Of a stretch of DNA of 64,000 nt, positions 44,486 to 54,830 are shown in pieces; position 1 is the first letter of the stretch, and the number at the start of each line of letters is the position of its first letter. Below the pieces are notes generated by a model. It was not told the DNA's origin. It saw nothing but the letters and a program-made list of their open reading frames with translations, and searched no databases. The translations under genes were made by a program, and so were the position numbers. The DNA is from Myxocyprinus asiaticus (Eukaryota; Chordata; Actinopteri; Cypriniformes; Catostomidae). Location: the NCBI RefSeq assembly GCF_019703515.2, contig NC_059348.1, forward strand, positions 20,986,156 through 21,050,155, written 5' to 3'.

Positions 44486-46496
44486 TTTTTTTTCAAAATG
44501 TCTTTGAATGCACTCAACAGTACTTTTTTTTTTTTTTCTCTACAATAATAGTAAAGTCATTAAAACTATGGAATAACATAAATGGAACTATGGGAATTAT
44601 GTTGTGACTAAACAAAATCCAAAATAAATCAAAACTGTGTTATATTTTTGCATCTTCAAAGTAGTCACCCTTTGCCTAGAATTTGCAGACATGTACTCTT
44701 GACATTTTCTCAACCAACTTCTTGAGGTTTCACCCTGGGATGCTTTTTAAACAGTATTGAAGGAGTTCCCATCTATGTTGGGCACTTACTGGCTGCTTTT
44801 CTTTATTATTTGGTCCAAGTCATCCATTTCAAAAACTTTCTTTTTTTAATAAAATTTTAGTTTTATAATGAAATAAATTAATATGTTGGCACAATTATAT
44901 TTTTGTCTACAAAACTAATTTCAAACATTTAATCATACGCCTTAAGATCAAAAGATTTTTAAGATCACGAGAAACATTTCAGTCAAGTGTTTCAAAACTT
45001 TTGACCGGTAGTGTAAATAAGTCAACATAAAATGAAAATTGATCATACTTGCTTATACTTGCACATACCTGGTCTTATTGTTAACGAATCATTGGTGTAT
45101 GTTATTCCAAAGAAAAAAAAATGTTTTGGTAATCTTTCATCAAAATATAATAACTTGCTCCACAACTAAAACTACTTTTCAGCTGATGTCACAAATCTGT
45201 CTTGTTTTTCAACCCCTCCCATCCAGCCATCTGTCATAAACAGACCAGTTTTGATGATCCAAACTATTGATCCTTCGCTAAGCCCTTCCTTAAAAAGCTC
45301 TTCCGACCAATCCTGTTTTAGCAACTGTTGCCCTGTCACCATTACTCTGACATGCGTTTGCTATTTTCCAATGAGAGCCTTTGGGAGTAATGTGTGTTTG
45401 AGTGCTTTTAAGCGGGATTTTATCAAAATAAAGAAAAAATTTAAAACATGTTGTTGCCAGGTAATTTGTAATAGTGAACGAGTTACCCAGAGAGGATACA
45501 TGCAGTACTTTTCTTTCTTTAAAAAACAAATATTTAGATAAATCTAGAGAAGAGCATGTTATGGATTAAACTTTTCTCCAAGGTAAATTAAAGCTAATGA
45601 TTGAACGATTATTAAGTCATAGTAAAAGCGAAAGTACATAAACAGTTCACAGCATCAAAATGTGTGTTATGAGACGTTATAAACAGCTCTGTTCACTTAT
45701 GTTAATGTTATTAGATGTGTAATCGCTATTAAATTAAGTTTTTCTCTTTTCAAGTGACTAATAATTGTTTGTCTTGATTCTGATTTACAGTCTCCACAGT
45801 TTTTAATCAAATTACTGTGCAATTTAATGATTTCTTATACAAAAAACTTCAGATAAATATGCATTACAATGTCACTCTTCATACCAGCCCATGTAAAAAT
45901 ATTATCCATTCCGTTTATAAGAATATTTTGCCAAAAACTGGGTCATTCATGGCAATCTCCCATTCATTCCAATGGGGAGTTCTGCAGAGCATGTCAGAGC
46001 AAGCAACCATAACCAAGGGGAACAAAGCTTAGCAAAGGGTCAATTCCTGATGGATAAAATCGAGTCCTACACCCTTTTCTTCCTTATTCCGTTCACATCA
46101 CATTACAGAAGTAAATGGGTTGCAAATGCTGTTTCTTGTTGATTTTAATTAACCATTGACTGTTGCAGTTGTACATACTATATCTATAGTTTGCTGCAGC
46201 AACAGATGGGCTCTTTTTTTTCCACAGGATATAAAGTACTTGCTCTTCTAGATCCCATTGATGAGGAACAAGAGAAGGCTGATATTTACATCCATGTGAC
46301 ATACATCAAAAAGTGGGATATCTGTGCTGGTGATGCCATCCTGAGGTCTCTGGGTGGTCAAATGACAACTCTTAAAGGAGAGCAGATCGATTACGCCGGC
46401 ACAGAGGGGAACACGGGTGGCCTGCTGGCCAGCATTCAGACTGACCACAAGGCATTGGCCAAGAGACTTCCACCCTGGGAAGAGAACAAACAATAA
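40966..46496 (+). CDS. bpnt2: Golgi-resident 3'-phosphoadenosine 5'-phosphate phosphatase (five coding exons)
   Basis: Coding exons: 40966-41304, 42729-42888, 43493-43588, 44178-44339 and 46228-46496. All introns are GT-AG and the phases fit, giving 341 residues. The enzyme (gPAPP, formerly IMPAD1) removes the 3'-phosphate from PAP, a by-product of sulfation in the Golgi, and supports glycosaminoglycan sulfation. [12 protein letters not shown] opens the protein, with a signal anchor at about residues 9-28 ([16 protein letters not shown]). Metal-site motifs of the inositol-phosphatase superfamily are intact: GD (94), SEE (116-118), the signature [12 protein letters not shown] (Asp at 157 and 160) and WDICAGD (283). 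Human BPNT2 is slightly longer, mainly in the linker after the anchor. Introns 1 and 4 carry transposon-derived sequence. Confidence 0.96.
41322..41668. repeat. Fold-back repeat in bpnt2 intron 1
   Basis: The left end TTAAAGGGATAGTTCAGAC and the right end AGGTGAACTGTTCCTTTAA are inverted. The arms extend through CTCATCATTTACTCACCCTC and its complement, and through CATACACATCTGGGATGGCA and its complement. The whole 347-bp unit can fold into one hairpin. Non-autonomous; superfamily not determined. Confidence 0.85.
42533..42660. repeat. Short dispersed fish repeat in bpnt2 intron 1
   Basis: TTACATTTATATAGCGCTTTT...TTCAAAGCACTTTACATAG, followed by CAACCACCACCACTGG. This is a widespread teleost sequence of unclear origin. 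No ORF. Confidence 0.55.
43864..43920. repeat. (TA)n microsatellite in bpnt2 intron 3
   Basis: About 28 uninterrupted TA units between exon 3 and exon 4 of bpnt2. Confidence 0.9.
44399..44493. repeat. (TA)n followed by a T-tract in bpnt2 intron 4
   Basis: About 34 TA units (to 44467) followed by 26 T. It lies just left of the Tc1 remnant. Confidence 0.9.
44510..45013 (-). mobile_element. Internally deleted Tc1/mariner remnant in bpnt2 intron 4
   Basis: The right end GTTTCAAAACTTTTGACCGG then TAGTGTA is a Tc1-type inverted repeat (read inward CACTACCGGTCAAAAGTTTT). The left part contains CAAAGTAGTCACCCTTTGCC and ACTTCTTGAGGTTTCACC, which on the minus strand match the C-terminal end of a Tc1 transposase. 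Most of the transposase is missing. The left inverted repeat was not found, probably lost next to the T-tract. Confidence 0.65.
45014..46227. other. Rest of bpnt2 intron 4
   Basis: No repeat ends, RNA gene or open frame above 100 codons were recognised. The acceptor at 46226-46227 follows a T-rich tract (CTCTTTTTTTTCCACAG). Confidence 0.5.
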
Positions 46497-48026
46497 TAAA
46501 CCAAAACCAGGCCTAAGCCCTAGTGCTCCCATTTTCTTTGGGAAATGTGAGGAAACAAGATACGCTTATGACATAAGACAACTGATCCAGCATCAGTAAC
46601 TCTATATGTGTAATAATAACCCACACAAGTTTGAGATGTGCTACATGTGTTGTAGAAGGAAGCGTGCCTTTGGCTTGTAAGGATCATCAGACAAGTATCA
46701 TGTGACACATTTAAAGAATGTTTAAGTGTCAATGTGTCACAAAAAGTGAAAGCACGGGGTCAAATAATGAGGTCACCTTACTTTTTTAATTGTTGTTCTC
46801 CATGTTGAACCAGTAGCTTATATTTCATTTAATCCTTCTGCGTTCTAGTGGGATTTGTGTGGTGCACTCCAAAATGGCCGGTAAAACCAGAGGTTTGAAT
46901 GCTACTTAAATTGGTTTTGGGTGAGGATTTAACTGTGAATCCAGAGATATCTTGAATATTATCTCCTTGTGCATAGCACTACTTCTCATCATAATGGAGA
47001 ACATTGTTTCTGTTAGTGGCCTGTGTTCGGTTCTCTATGTCAGATCTCATTTCTTCCGGTTTTACACTGATACCTGAATTGCTGTGAGATTAGACTACAG
47101 AGGTTTAAGCACCATATGTAAATATAATATATATCTGTAGTACAGTATGTTGAGATGGAAAGCCAATTTGTATTCTGCTTTTTTGGTAGGGAGAGTTTGA
47201 AGGGAAGTAAAAAAGATTTAACGGAATACTCAGTAGACTTCACTTTGGGTGATCCATTCAGATGTTGGTGTAATTATTCTAGGGCTCACTCATTTTAAAA
47301 CTTCAATTTTCAAAAGAAATATTTTTGTATGAGTATTGATACCTTTGCCGTGGTTGTTTGTTGAGATCCTACAAATAGCCATGGTAGTGTGTTTCTCTCC
47401 TGGCAAATCTGGTGGTGTGCATGACAAAAAGAGAATATTGAAAAAAGGAATGGAAAAAGGAATAATTTTTCTGCATGTGCCCTTTTATAGATCTTGTCTG
47501 AGATATGAGGCATGTTATTTGGCATCACATAGATCGTCATCTTCATTCTGCCTTTAATAAATAATTAAAGGTTTTAGATTTTATGAAGAGTTGTAAGTGT
47601 ACACACTTACACAAATAATGGTTTGCTAATATAGGTGTGAATGATTTCTAAAATATTTGTTTTGGTGAATGGAACCACAAATAAAAAATCAAGTAACTTT
47701 TCATTTGATTTAAATTCTTTTTAATGTATGAGTTGTATTTAAATTGTACCTAAATGTCTATTAGGAGATGTAAATGTTATTTTTTTATATAATTTGTCTA
47801 CACATCATAAAGATAGTTTTAAATGTAAATAATAGAAAGCATCTGTTTTCCCACCACATGATGGCAGGCTAGTTTCAGATGTTTCACTTCCAATCACGTT
47901 TCAAGCATGGAACAACGAAAGGGAATAATTCTCAATTATCTGATTTTTATAATATGCTAAACAAAACAAAATATGTTTTTGTGACCTTGTATGCATCAAT
48001 AATAATATCTTGTCCAGTAATAGCCA
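46497..48026. other. bpnt2 3' UTR and downstream interval
   Basis: AT-rich and without coding sequence. AATAAA at 47556-47561 is a plausible polyadenylation signal, which would give a 3' UTR of about 1.07 kb; another candidate lies near 47680. Nothing else was recognised. Confidence 0.45.
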
Positions 48027-48723
48027 ATAAAGGGACAGTTCACCCAAAAATGAAAAATCTCTCATCATTTACTCACCCTCATGCCATCCCAGATGTGTAT
48101 GACTTTCTTTCTTCTGCTGAACACAAAGATTTTTCGAAGAATATCTCAGCTCTGTTGGTCCATACAATGCAAGTTAATGGGTGCCAAATTTTGAAGCTCC
48201 AAAATGCACATTAACACAGCAATAAAGTAATCCATATGACTCCAGTGGTTTAATCCATATCTTCTAAAGCAATTTGATATATGTGGGTGAGAAATAGATC
48301 AATATTTAAGTCCTTTTTTATTGTCACTCTTCACTTTTACTTTCACATTCTTCATCTTTTGTTTTTGGTGATTTGCATTCTTGGTGCATATTGCCACCTA
48401 CTGGGCAGGGAGAAGAATTTATGGTATAAAAAAAAGGATTTAAATATTTATCTGTTTCTCACCCACACCTATCATATCGCTTCAGAAGATATGGATTAAA
48501 CCACTGGAGTCATATGGATTACTTTATTGCTGTGTTAATGTGCATTTTGGAGCTTCAAAATGTTGGCACCCATTCACTTGCATTGTATGGACCTACAGAG
48601 CTGAAATATTCTTCTAAAAAATTTTGTGTTCAGCAGATGAAAGAAAGTCATACACATCTGGGATGGCATGAGGGTGAGTAAATGATAAGAGAATTTTCAT
48701 TTTTGGATAAATATCCCTTTAAT
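48027..48723. repeat. Long fold-back repeat, undisturbed copy
   Basis: The outer ends AATAAAGGGACAGTTCACCC and AATATCCCTTTAATAATT are inverted. The arms are about 250-280 bp each: CTCATGCCATCCCAGATGTG at 48079 is mirrored at about 48650, and CTCCAGTGGTTTAATCCAT near 48241 is mirrored near 48500. The centre (about 48300-48450) is unique and includes TTGCCACCTACTGGGC. This copy is the best reference for the family; the 41322 copy is a shorter form. Confidence 0.85.
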
Positions 48724-48727
48724 AATT

Positions 48728-49800
48728 ATGCAACAGTTCAAAAAGGTAGTGGGCTGGGTGAGTGGGGTCCCGAGTGATTTTGCCAGCCCTTTTCCTCACT
48801 CTGGAAGTGTACAGTTCTTGAAGGAGGGCAGGGGGCAACCAATATTCCGCTCAGCAGTCCGAACTGTCATTTGCAGTCTTCTAATGTCCGAAACCAGACA
48901 GTTATTTAAGTGCAGAGGACAGACTCAGTGACTGCTGAGTAGAACTGCATTAGCAGTGCCTGTGGCAGGTTGAACACATCTGGCAAAGGAAGAACAACTT
49001 CTGCTGGGTCAATGTGGGCCTCCCACTTCAGGTCCTGTGAGATGGTTGAGCCCAAGAACCTGAATGACTCCATTGCTGCCACAGTGCTGTTCAGAATGGT
49101 GAGCGGGGTCAATGTTGGGGTGTTCACTAAAGTCCACTATCATATCCACTGTTTTGACTGCACCAGACAGCCAGCTGTTCAACCTCCCTTCTGTATGCAG
49201 ACTTATTGTCACCCTGGATGAGGCCGATGACAATAGTGTCGTCTGCAAATTTCAGGAGCTTGACAGAGGGGTCCTTGGCAGTGCAATCATTTGTGTACAG
49301 GGAGAAGAGTAGTGGGGAGAGCACGCATCCCCGGGGGGCACCAGTGCTGATAGTACAGGTGCTGGAAATGAATTTCCCCAGTCTTACTAACTGCTGCCTA
49401 TCTGTCAGATAGCTGGTGATCCACTGACAGATAGAGGTGGGAACAGAGTTGTTTTAATTTAGTCCGGAGAATAGCTGGAATGATGGTGTTGAAAGCTGAA
49501 CTGAAGTCCACAAAAAGGATCCTTGCATATGTCCCTGGTCTGTCCAGATGTTGCAGGATATGATGCAATCCCATGTTGACTGCAGCATCCACAGACCTGT
49601 TTGCTTGATAAGCAAATTGAAGGGGATCCAGAAAGGGTCCAGTGATGTCCTTCAGGTGGGCCAACACCAGTCTCTCAAATGTCTTCATGACCACAGACGT
49701 CAGAGCGACAGGTCTGTAGTCATTAAGTCCTGTGATTTTGGGTTTCTTTGGGACAGGGATGATTCTGTTGCTTGCTTGTTTTTGTTTTTTCCTGAAATTG
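48728..49800 (-). mobile_element. L2-type LINE fragment (second family)
   Basis: The minus strand reads [38 protein letters not shown], then [11 protein letters not shown] (RT motif A, near 49500), a gap with a frame change, MLSPLLFSLYTNDC, KFADDTIVIGL (FADD intact, near 49245) and FRFLGSTISQDLKWEAHID. It lacks the endonuclease and the 3' end. The blocks match fish L2-like pol proteins but differ from the copy at 17051-20466, so this is a separate lineage. Confidence 0.85.
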
Positions 49801-50099
49801 TTGTGCCTCTTCCAGTGTATTGAGCTAAAGTGTTTGCGGGATCAAATCAATCAAATCCAGGATTTGATTGATTTGCTACTGCACTACTGCTTTCATGTTG
49901 TTAGTTTATGTTTACTGTTCATGCTAATCAATTTGCTAATTTGTGTTGATGAAACACACTACTACTGTTGTACATATTTCAGCAATCATATACAAATTTG
50001 ATTTGGTTTTGTTATCTGGTGCACTTCTATTCTTGTAATACAAGGTTTTCTGGTTTTCAATCTCATTTCAAAGACTCTTTTGTATGATTTATGACTTAA

Positions 50100-50143
50100 A
50101 CTATTGCCAGAGGAAACCCCCCTTTAATCTGATATAGCTGGGT
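50100..50143 (+). repeat. Left flank of a retroelement leader, split by a MITE
   Basis: AACCCCCCTTTAATCTGATATAGCTGGGTTTAA here corresponds to ACCCCCCTTTAATCTACTATGGCTGGATTTAA at about 57170-57203. After the inserted MITE the match continues at 50663 with TTAAGAAGAAAGGCTTGAG, as at 57200 (TTAAGAAGAAAGACTTGAG). This is probably LTR or leader sequence of a Gypsy-type element. Confidence 0.6.
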
Positions 50144-50147
50144 TTAA

Positions 50148-50662
50148 AGAGCACCTATTATGGTTTTTAAATGTGCTTAATTTTGTTTTAAAGGTCTCAT
50201 ACAATAGATTAACATGCATCCAAGGTCAAAAAACACTTTAATTTGCACATAATTTAAATTGCAGCATTACCTTTTTTTCCCAGTGTCAAAAACGACTCGT
50301 TCAATGATCCGTTCTAAAGGATTCATTCTAAACTCCTTCTTTCAGAGAGCCTACTCTGCTCTGATTGGTCAGATGTCCCAGTCTGTTGTGATTGGTCTAC
50401 CGCTTAGTGTAGTGTTTGAGGGCGGGTCAAAGCTGTTCGCGAGCAGCCAATGAAGACCAGAGGCAGGTTTTTTGTTACCAAATTCTGGAATTACTAACGA
50501 CTCGTTTCAGGTGTTCAGAGATGGTTCTTTCTTTTGGGAGTCAATAACTCCATTTGTTGTGTTCTTTGATTTTTGAAACTTTGCAGACTTTTTTACATTC
50601 ACAAACAGCTATATAACACACTACATGAAAGGTAATATTTGAAAAACCATAATAGGTGCTCT
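50148..50662. mobile_element. Kolobok-like MITE, 515 bp, TTAA target duplication
   Basis: TTAA at 50144-50147 and 50663-50666 flanks perfect inverted ends AGAGCACCTATTATGGTTTT. The interior contains GATTGGTCAGATGTCCCAGT and CTGTTGTGATTGGTC, shared with the longer element at 25792-27257. It has no coding capacity. Confidence 0.85.
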
Positions 50663-50756
50663 TTAAGAAGAAAGGCTTGAGGCATTTATATAGTGCTGAT
50701 CTGTAGGGGGAACTTGCATTAATAGTTTATTGTTTCATTAAAGAGTCATTACTGCC

Positions 50757-51990
50757 ATGGCCGACCTCTACTCAGGGACAGGTGGAGAGCTTGAACCTGA
50801 CTTCACTGCAGGATCATTTGTCACTAGAAGAGAACTCGTCCGAGAACTCCTCACGTCCTTTAGTGAACTCTTCATTGACTTTGAAGGAGAGCATTAGTCA
50901 GAAAGTGGAAGCTATTGCAGGGATGACATCTATGATGACTTTCCTCCTCCTCCTCCGCCAATAAGGATTATGGAGCATGTTGGCAAAACCCTTGCTTTAG
51001 ACCTGGTGGAAAGACTCACACAATGAGTTACTTCACTTGAGTGGCAATTGGCAGATAGTGTGAAGAAGGTGAGTGAATGTATTACAGATGCTGCAGAGCT
51101 GTGGAAGATAAGCTGAATTATTGCCTGGAAAGGGAATGTGCATGGGTCAAGAAGGTGTTGGAGTTAAGCATACAGTATCTGGGGAAGTCAGTAGTGGATT
51201 GCCTTGCCAGACGTGATATCCAGATTGAAAAAAAAAAATCAAAGCTTGTACACCCATGATGTCCATGGCAGCACAGTTTCCTCCTAGCTCACTTCCCAAC
51301 CCGCCAGTCTCTCAGGTCTCCAACAAAACATCCAAAGAAGTTATACTCCCTCACTAGCCACAAACAATACTCCAGTCATTCCCTACCATCCTCCCGTCAA
51401 TGTCAAGTTCCCACACTTTGGTGAGTGTGAAGGTGACAACCCTGTCTCCATCAAGTGTGAAGAGTATTTGGCTTTACATCCCCTTTGCAATGTAGAGGTG
51501 TTAGCCACCTTTACCTCTGTTGCAAGGAACTGCCAAAGATTGGTGGTCTGCAGAAGGGAGAAATGTATGTTCTTGGGAGCAGTTCAAAGAAGCCTTTCTT
51601 CCGTCATTCTTAACTGATGATTACGAAGCGGAACCTGCAAGACGGCTTTTGGAAAGGAGACAAGGAGCCCAGGAAAGTATCCAAGATTTCGCTTTCCAGT
51701 ACAGAGGCATGTGTATGAGATGCAAGAGTGATATGCCTGAAAAGGAGATTGTTCAAGCTATCCTGTGAAACTGCAATCCAAACTAGCTAGTGTGCTACGA
51801 GGCACAGCGAAGGATGTAAGAGAGTTAGTGAGGATCGGAACGCAGATAGAGCGAGACTTTGAGGAAACCAAGTGCTATTGGAGCAGCATTAACTCGGAGT
51901 CACAGAAGAGGAAAACACAACGTAACAAGTTCATTAACTCTTTGCAAGGAGGAAGCGGGAGATGCCGAAATCCAACTCAAAAGGGTATTT
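50757..51990 (+). pseudogene. Gypsy-type gag gene, broken
   Basis: The ATG at 50757 gives MADLYSGTGGELEPDFTAG, with a stop after about 46 codons. Further on, in shifting frames, the gag capsid blocks appear: GTAKDWWSAEGRNVCSWEQF with FKEAFLPSF (51523-51610), RRLLERRQGAQESIQDFAF, and LRGTAKDVRELVRIGTQIER (51795). Ordered this way they match the retrotransposon gag family of fish Gypsy-class elements. No pol on the + strand follows; the sequence meets the oppositely oriented element near 51990. This gag differs from the one at 54823-55573. Confidence 0.75.
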
Positions 51991-52094
51991 AATTTTTTTT
52001 AATAAAGATTTGCATTCCAGCATAACATAAAATACCCACATAAACACTGCTGTGTGTGTCTCTCTCTCCCACTGGTGTCTGGCTCGCTCTTAAA

Positions 52095-52990
52095 TCACTG
52101 TAATGACAAAAAGCTGTTAGAGACAATCAATGACAGGTGATGACCCCGGCTTATGTACACCTCCCCCTCGACCACCTGGGACAACACGGCTCCCAACCCC
52201 CTGTTCGACGTGTCGGTCTGTAAAACAAACAGGAGAGCAAAATCAGGAGAAAGTAACAATGGCCCACCACAAAGCGAAGCTATCACCTGCACAAAAGCCT
52301 GTTGGCATGGCTCCGATCACTGGACCAGGTCTGGGGCTCCCTTTCTAGTGAGATCAGTCAGAGGCACAAACCTTCTATATTAGCCAGCCAGCCCCAGGAA
52401 CTTTTTGGTCTCGGGTCTCAGGCAGGCCACAATCACTGTGGTCTTATCAATTTGGGGACGCATCTGCCTGTGACCCAAGTGGAACCCCACATACCGTACC
52501 TCCACCCGTCCAATTGCACACTTCTTGGGGTTTGCCGTGAGTCCCGTCCGTTGCAGCGACCTCAGAACAGCCCTCAGATGCTGCATGTGCCTCTGCCATT
52601 CATTACTGTATATAATGATGTCATCCAGATAGACAGCGGTATAAGCAGAGTGCAGTCGGAGAACTCTGTCCATAAGGCACTGGAACGTAGTTGGGGCCCC
52701 GAACAAACCAAACGGAAGTGCCACGATTTGGTGCAAGCCAAATGGTGTGGAGAAGGCCATTTTTCCACAGGACATTGGCGTTATGGGGATGCCAGTAACC
52801 CTTTGTTAAATCCAGTGTCGAGTAAAAGCTTGCCATGCCCAACCGATCGAGCAGTTCGTCAATACGAGGCATTAGATACGCATCAAATTTAGACACCGCA
52901 CTGAATTTTCTATAATCCACACAGAACCGGACCGAGCCGTTGCTCTTCGGAACAGCACCACTGGGCTGGCCCAGTCACTGTGGGATTCTT
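52095..52990 (-). pseudogene. Reverse transcriptase and RNase H (minus copy)
   Basis: GSVRFCVDYRKFSAVSKFDA, then LLDRLGMASFYSTLDLTKGY (motif A Asp), STPFGLHQIVALPFGLFGAP and VYLDDIIIYSNEW (YLDD intact, near 52625). VRYVGFHLG follows, then SPDFALLFVLQTDTSNRGLG, the start of RNase H with its first Asp (near 52230). The RNase H is truncated. A frame change occurs near 52770-52800. It lies downstream of the integrase. Confidence 0.85.
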
Positions 52991-53329
52991 CGATTACCCC
53001 CATACCGAGCATGGCCTTTAATGCTTCCCGAACCACTTTTTTTTTGTGCTCGTGTAATCGTTAGAGACGACTACGTACCGCTACCCCTGGGTTTATTTCG
53101 ATATGGTGTTCTATGAGGTTTGTATGACTGGGAAGAGGTGAGAACATGTCAGAGAATTCTCTTTGCATCCGGCCACATCCGTGACTTGCGATGGTGAGAG
53201 GTGGTCTCTGCAAGGGTGACTGGGGTGCCTTGATTGGCTTTTAAGTTCACCTCCGATCCAAGCTCCCTCCATGGTTTCAAGAGGTTGAGGTGGTAAATTT
53301 GCCACGCCCCAACCCTATCCATTCATCTA

Positions 53330-54387
53330 ACCTCATAATCGACTTCCCCTACTCGCCGTGTGACCTCAAAGGGCCACTTGCCACTTTACAAGTAATTTAG
53401 AGATTGGCCCAATTTGTGGAGCTTTGCTCTCAGGTCAAGAATGTTCTGAATTTAGTTTTTGCTGTTTGAAGATCCCTCCTCCCAATTTTCCCTCACAACA
53501 TCTAAAACCCTGCAAGGCTTGCACCCATACAATAATTCAAATGGGGAGAACCCCGTGGAGGCTTGTGGGACCTCTCGAACTGCGCATAACAGGGGTTCAA
53601 GCCACTTATCCCAGTTCTGAGCATCTTCGTACACAGACTTATGAATCATGTTTTTTTAGGGTTTGATTAAACCGTTTGAACAAGCCATCCATTTGAGGGT
53701 GGTACACGCTTGTCCGAATTAATTTAATTCCCAGTAATTCGTACAGCTCGTGTCGTGTACGTAATATGAAAGTAGTGCCTTGATCAGTGAGGATTTCTTT
53801 TGGAATCCCCACTTGGGAGATGATTCTGACAAGTGCCTCTGCAACACTATGTGCCAAAAGGTTGGCACTGCTTCTGGATATCAAAAAGATGCACTGCTTC
53901 TGGATATCGTGTTGCGTAGTCCACCAGAACCAACACAAAGTGATACCTGTGTGCCATGCTCTCTAATGGCCTGATGAGATCCATACCAATTATTTTTGAA
54001 GGGGACCTTGATCAAAGGAAGCGGGCGCAAAGGCGCTCTTGTGGCCGCCGGATTCACCAGCTGACATTCAAGGCATATTGCCTGCGAACATCCCCCATAA
54101 ATGCCCGGCCAATAGAAACGGGTTATTAGACGGTTTAGTGTTTTATCTCGGCCTAAGTGACCCGCCATCAGATTATGATGAGCCGTCTGGAATAGCATTT
54201 CCCAATGGCTCTTTGGTATCAACAACTGGGTTGCATCCTTTTTTGTCTGAGCATCCTGCATCACTCGATACAACTGATCATTTATAATAGAAAAATACGG
54301 ATATGAGAGTGCAATGTCTTGCTGAAGACGTTGACTATCAATCACTTTCACTTGGTTGAAGGAGTGTCTAAGGGTCTCGTCTTGCAT
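53330..54387 (-). pseudogene. Integrase upstream of RT (minus copy)
   Basis: Zinc-binding HHCC domain: AHHNLMAGHLGRDKTLNRL, FYWPGI and CSQAICLECQLVN. Core: GMDLIRPLE with the first Asp (another frame), ILTDQGTTF with the second Asp, and YHPQMDGLFKRFN where the expected Glu (family pattern DGLVERFN) is Lys. QNWDKWLEPLLCAVREVPQA and GFSPFELLYG follow. The C-terminal LLVKWQ... and IYHLNLLKPWREL blocks lie near 53390-53270. There are at least two frame changes and a short tandem duplication near 53870-53910. Confidence 0.85.
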
Positions 54388-54421
54388 CTGCTCTAGAGGG
54401 AAATCCCTGGTGGGGAATCCT

Positions 54422-54830
54422 CTAAGGGCTGGGGAAGCTGAGACTTCCCCCTCCCTTAAGACATCGTAGATGGACCCGGCTCCGCCTCCCAGTCAGCGCA
54501 TTGCAAACCCCACACCGAGACGCTTTGTTACAGGACCCATCCGCACAAATTTCCCTCAATAAAGTGGTAAATGCCAGCCAATTCGTACCCAAAATTAGTG
54601 GATGGGTAAGGCAGGGACTAACCACAGCCTCGACACTATGCTTTTGTTCCCAGAATTGAATCATAACAGTACATACAGGATAATCATGAATATCACCATG
54701 CACACACCTGACCTTCACCCTGTGACTAGCACCCAAAGCATCATCTTGAACCAGGCATTGATAGATGGAGGTTTGGCTGCAACCCAAATACACCAAGGCC
54801 TAGTATGTACCCCTCTTGTTACTCACGGGT
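54422..54830 (-). pseudogene. Retropepsin-type protease, catalytic motif lost
   Basis: Pattern VYRIPVSNKRG, then ALVYLGCSQTSIYQCLV, VCTVMIQFWEQKHSV and HPLILGTNWLAF. The framework (GTNW near the end, CSQTSI after the active site) is that of Gypsy proteases, but the active-site triplet expected as D-S/T-G reads Y-L-G (opposite about 54800). A stop precedes it. It cannot be catalytic in this copy. Confidence 0.7.

Noticed and set aside
49009..49412. + strand frames near the L2 fragment
   Set aside because: They are antisense to recognisable RT blocks on the minus strand.
51995..54390. Interpretation of integrase-before-RT as a rearranged ordinary Gypsy element
   Set aside because: The second, independent copy (56224-57030) shows the same order in one continuous frame.
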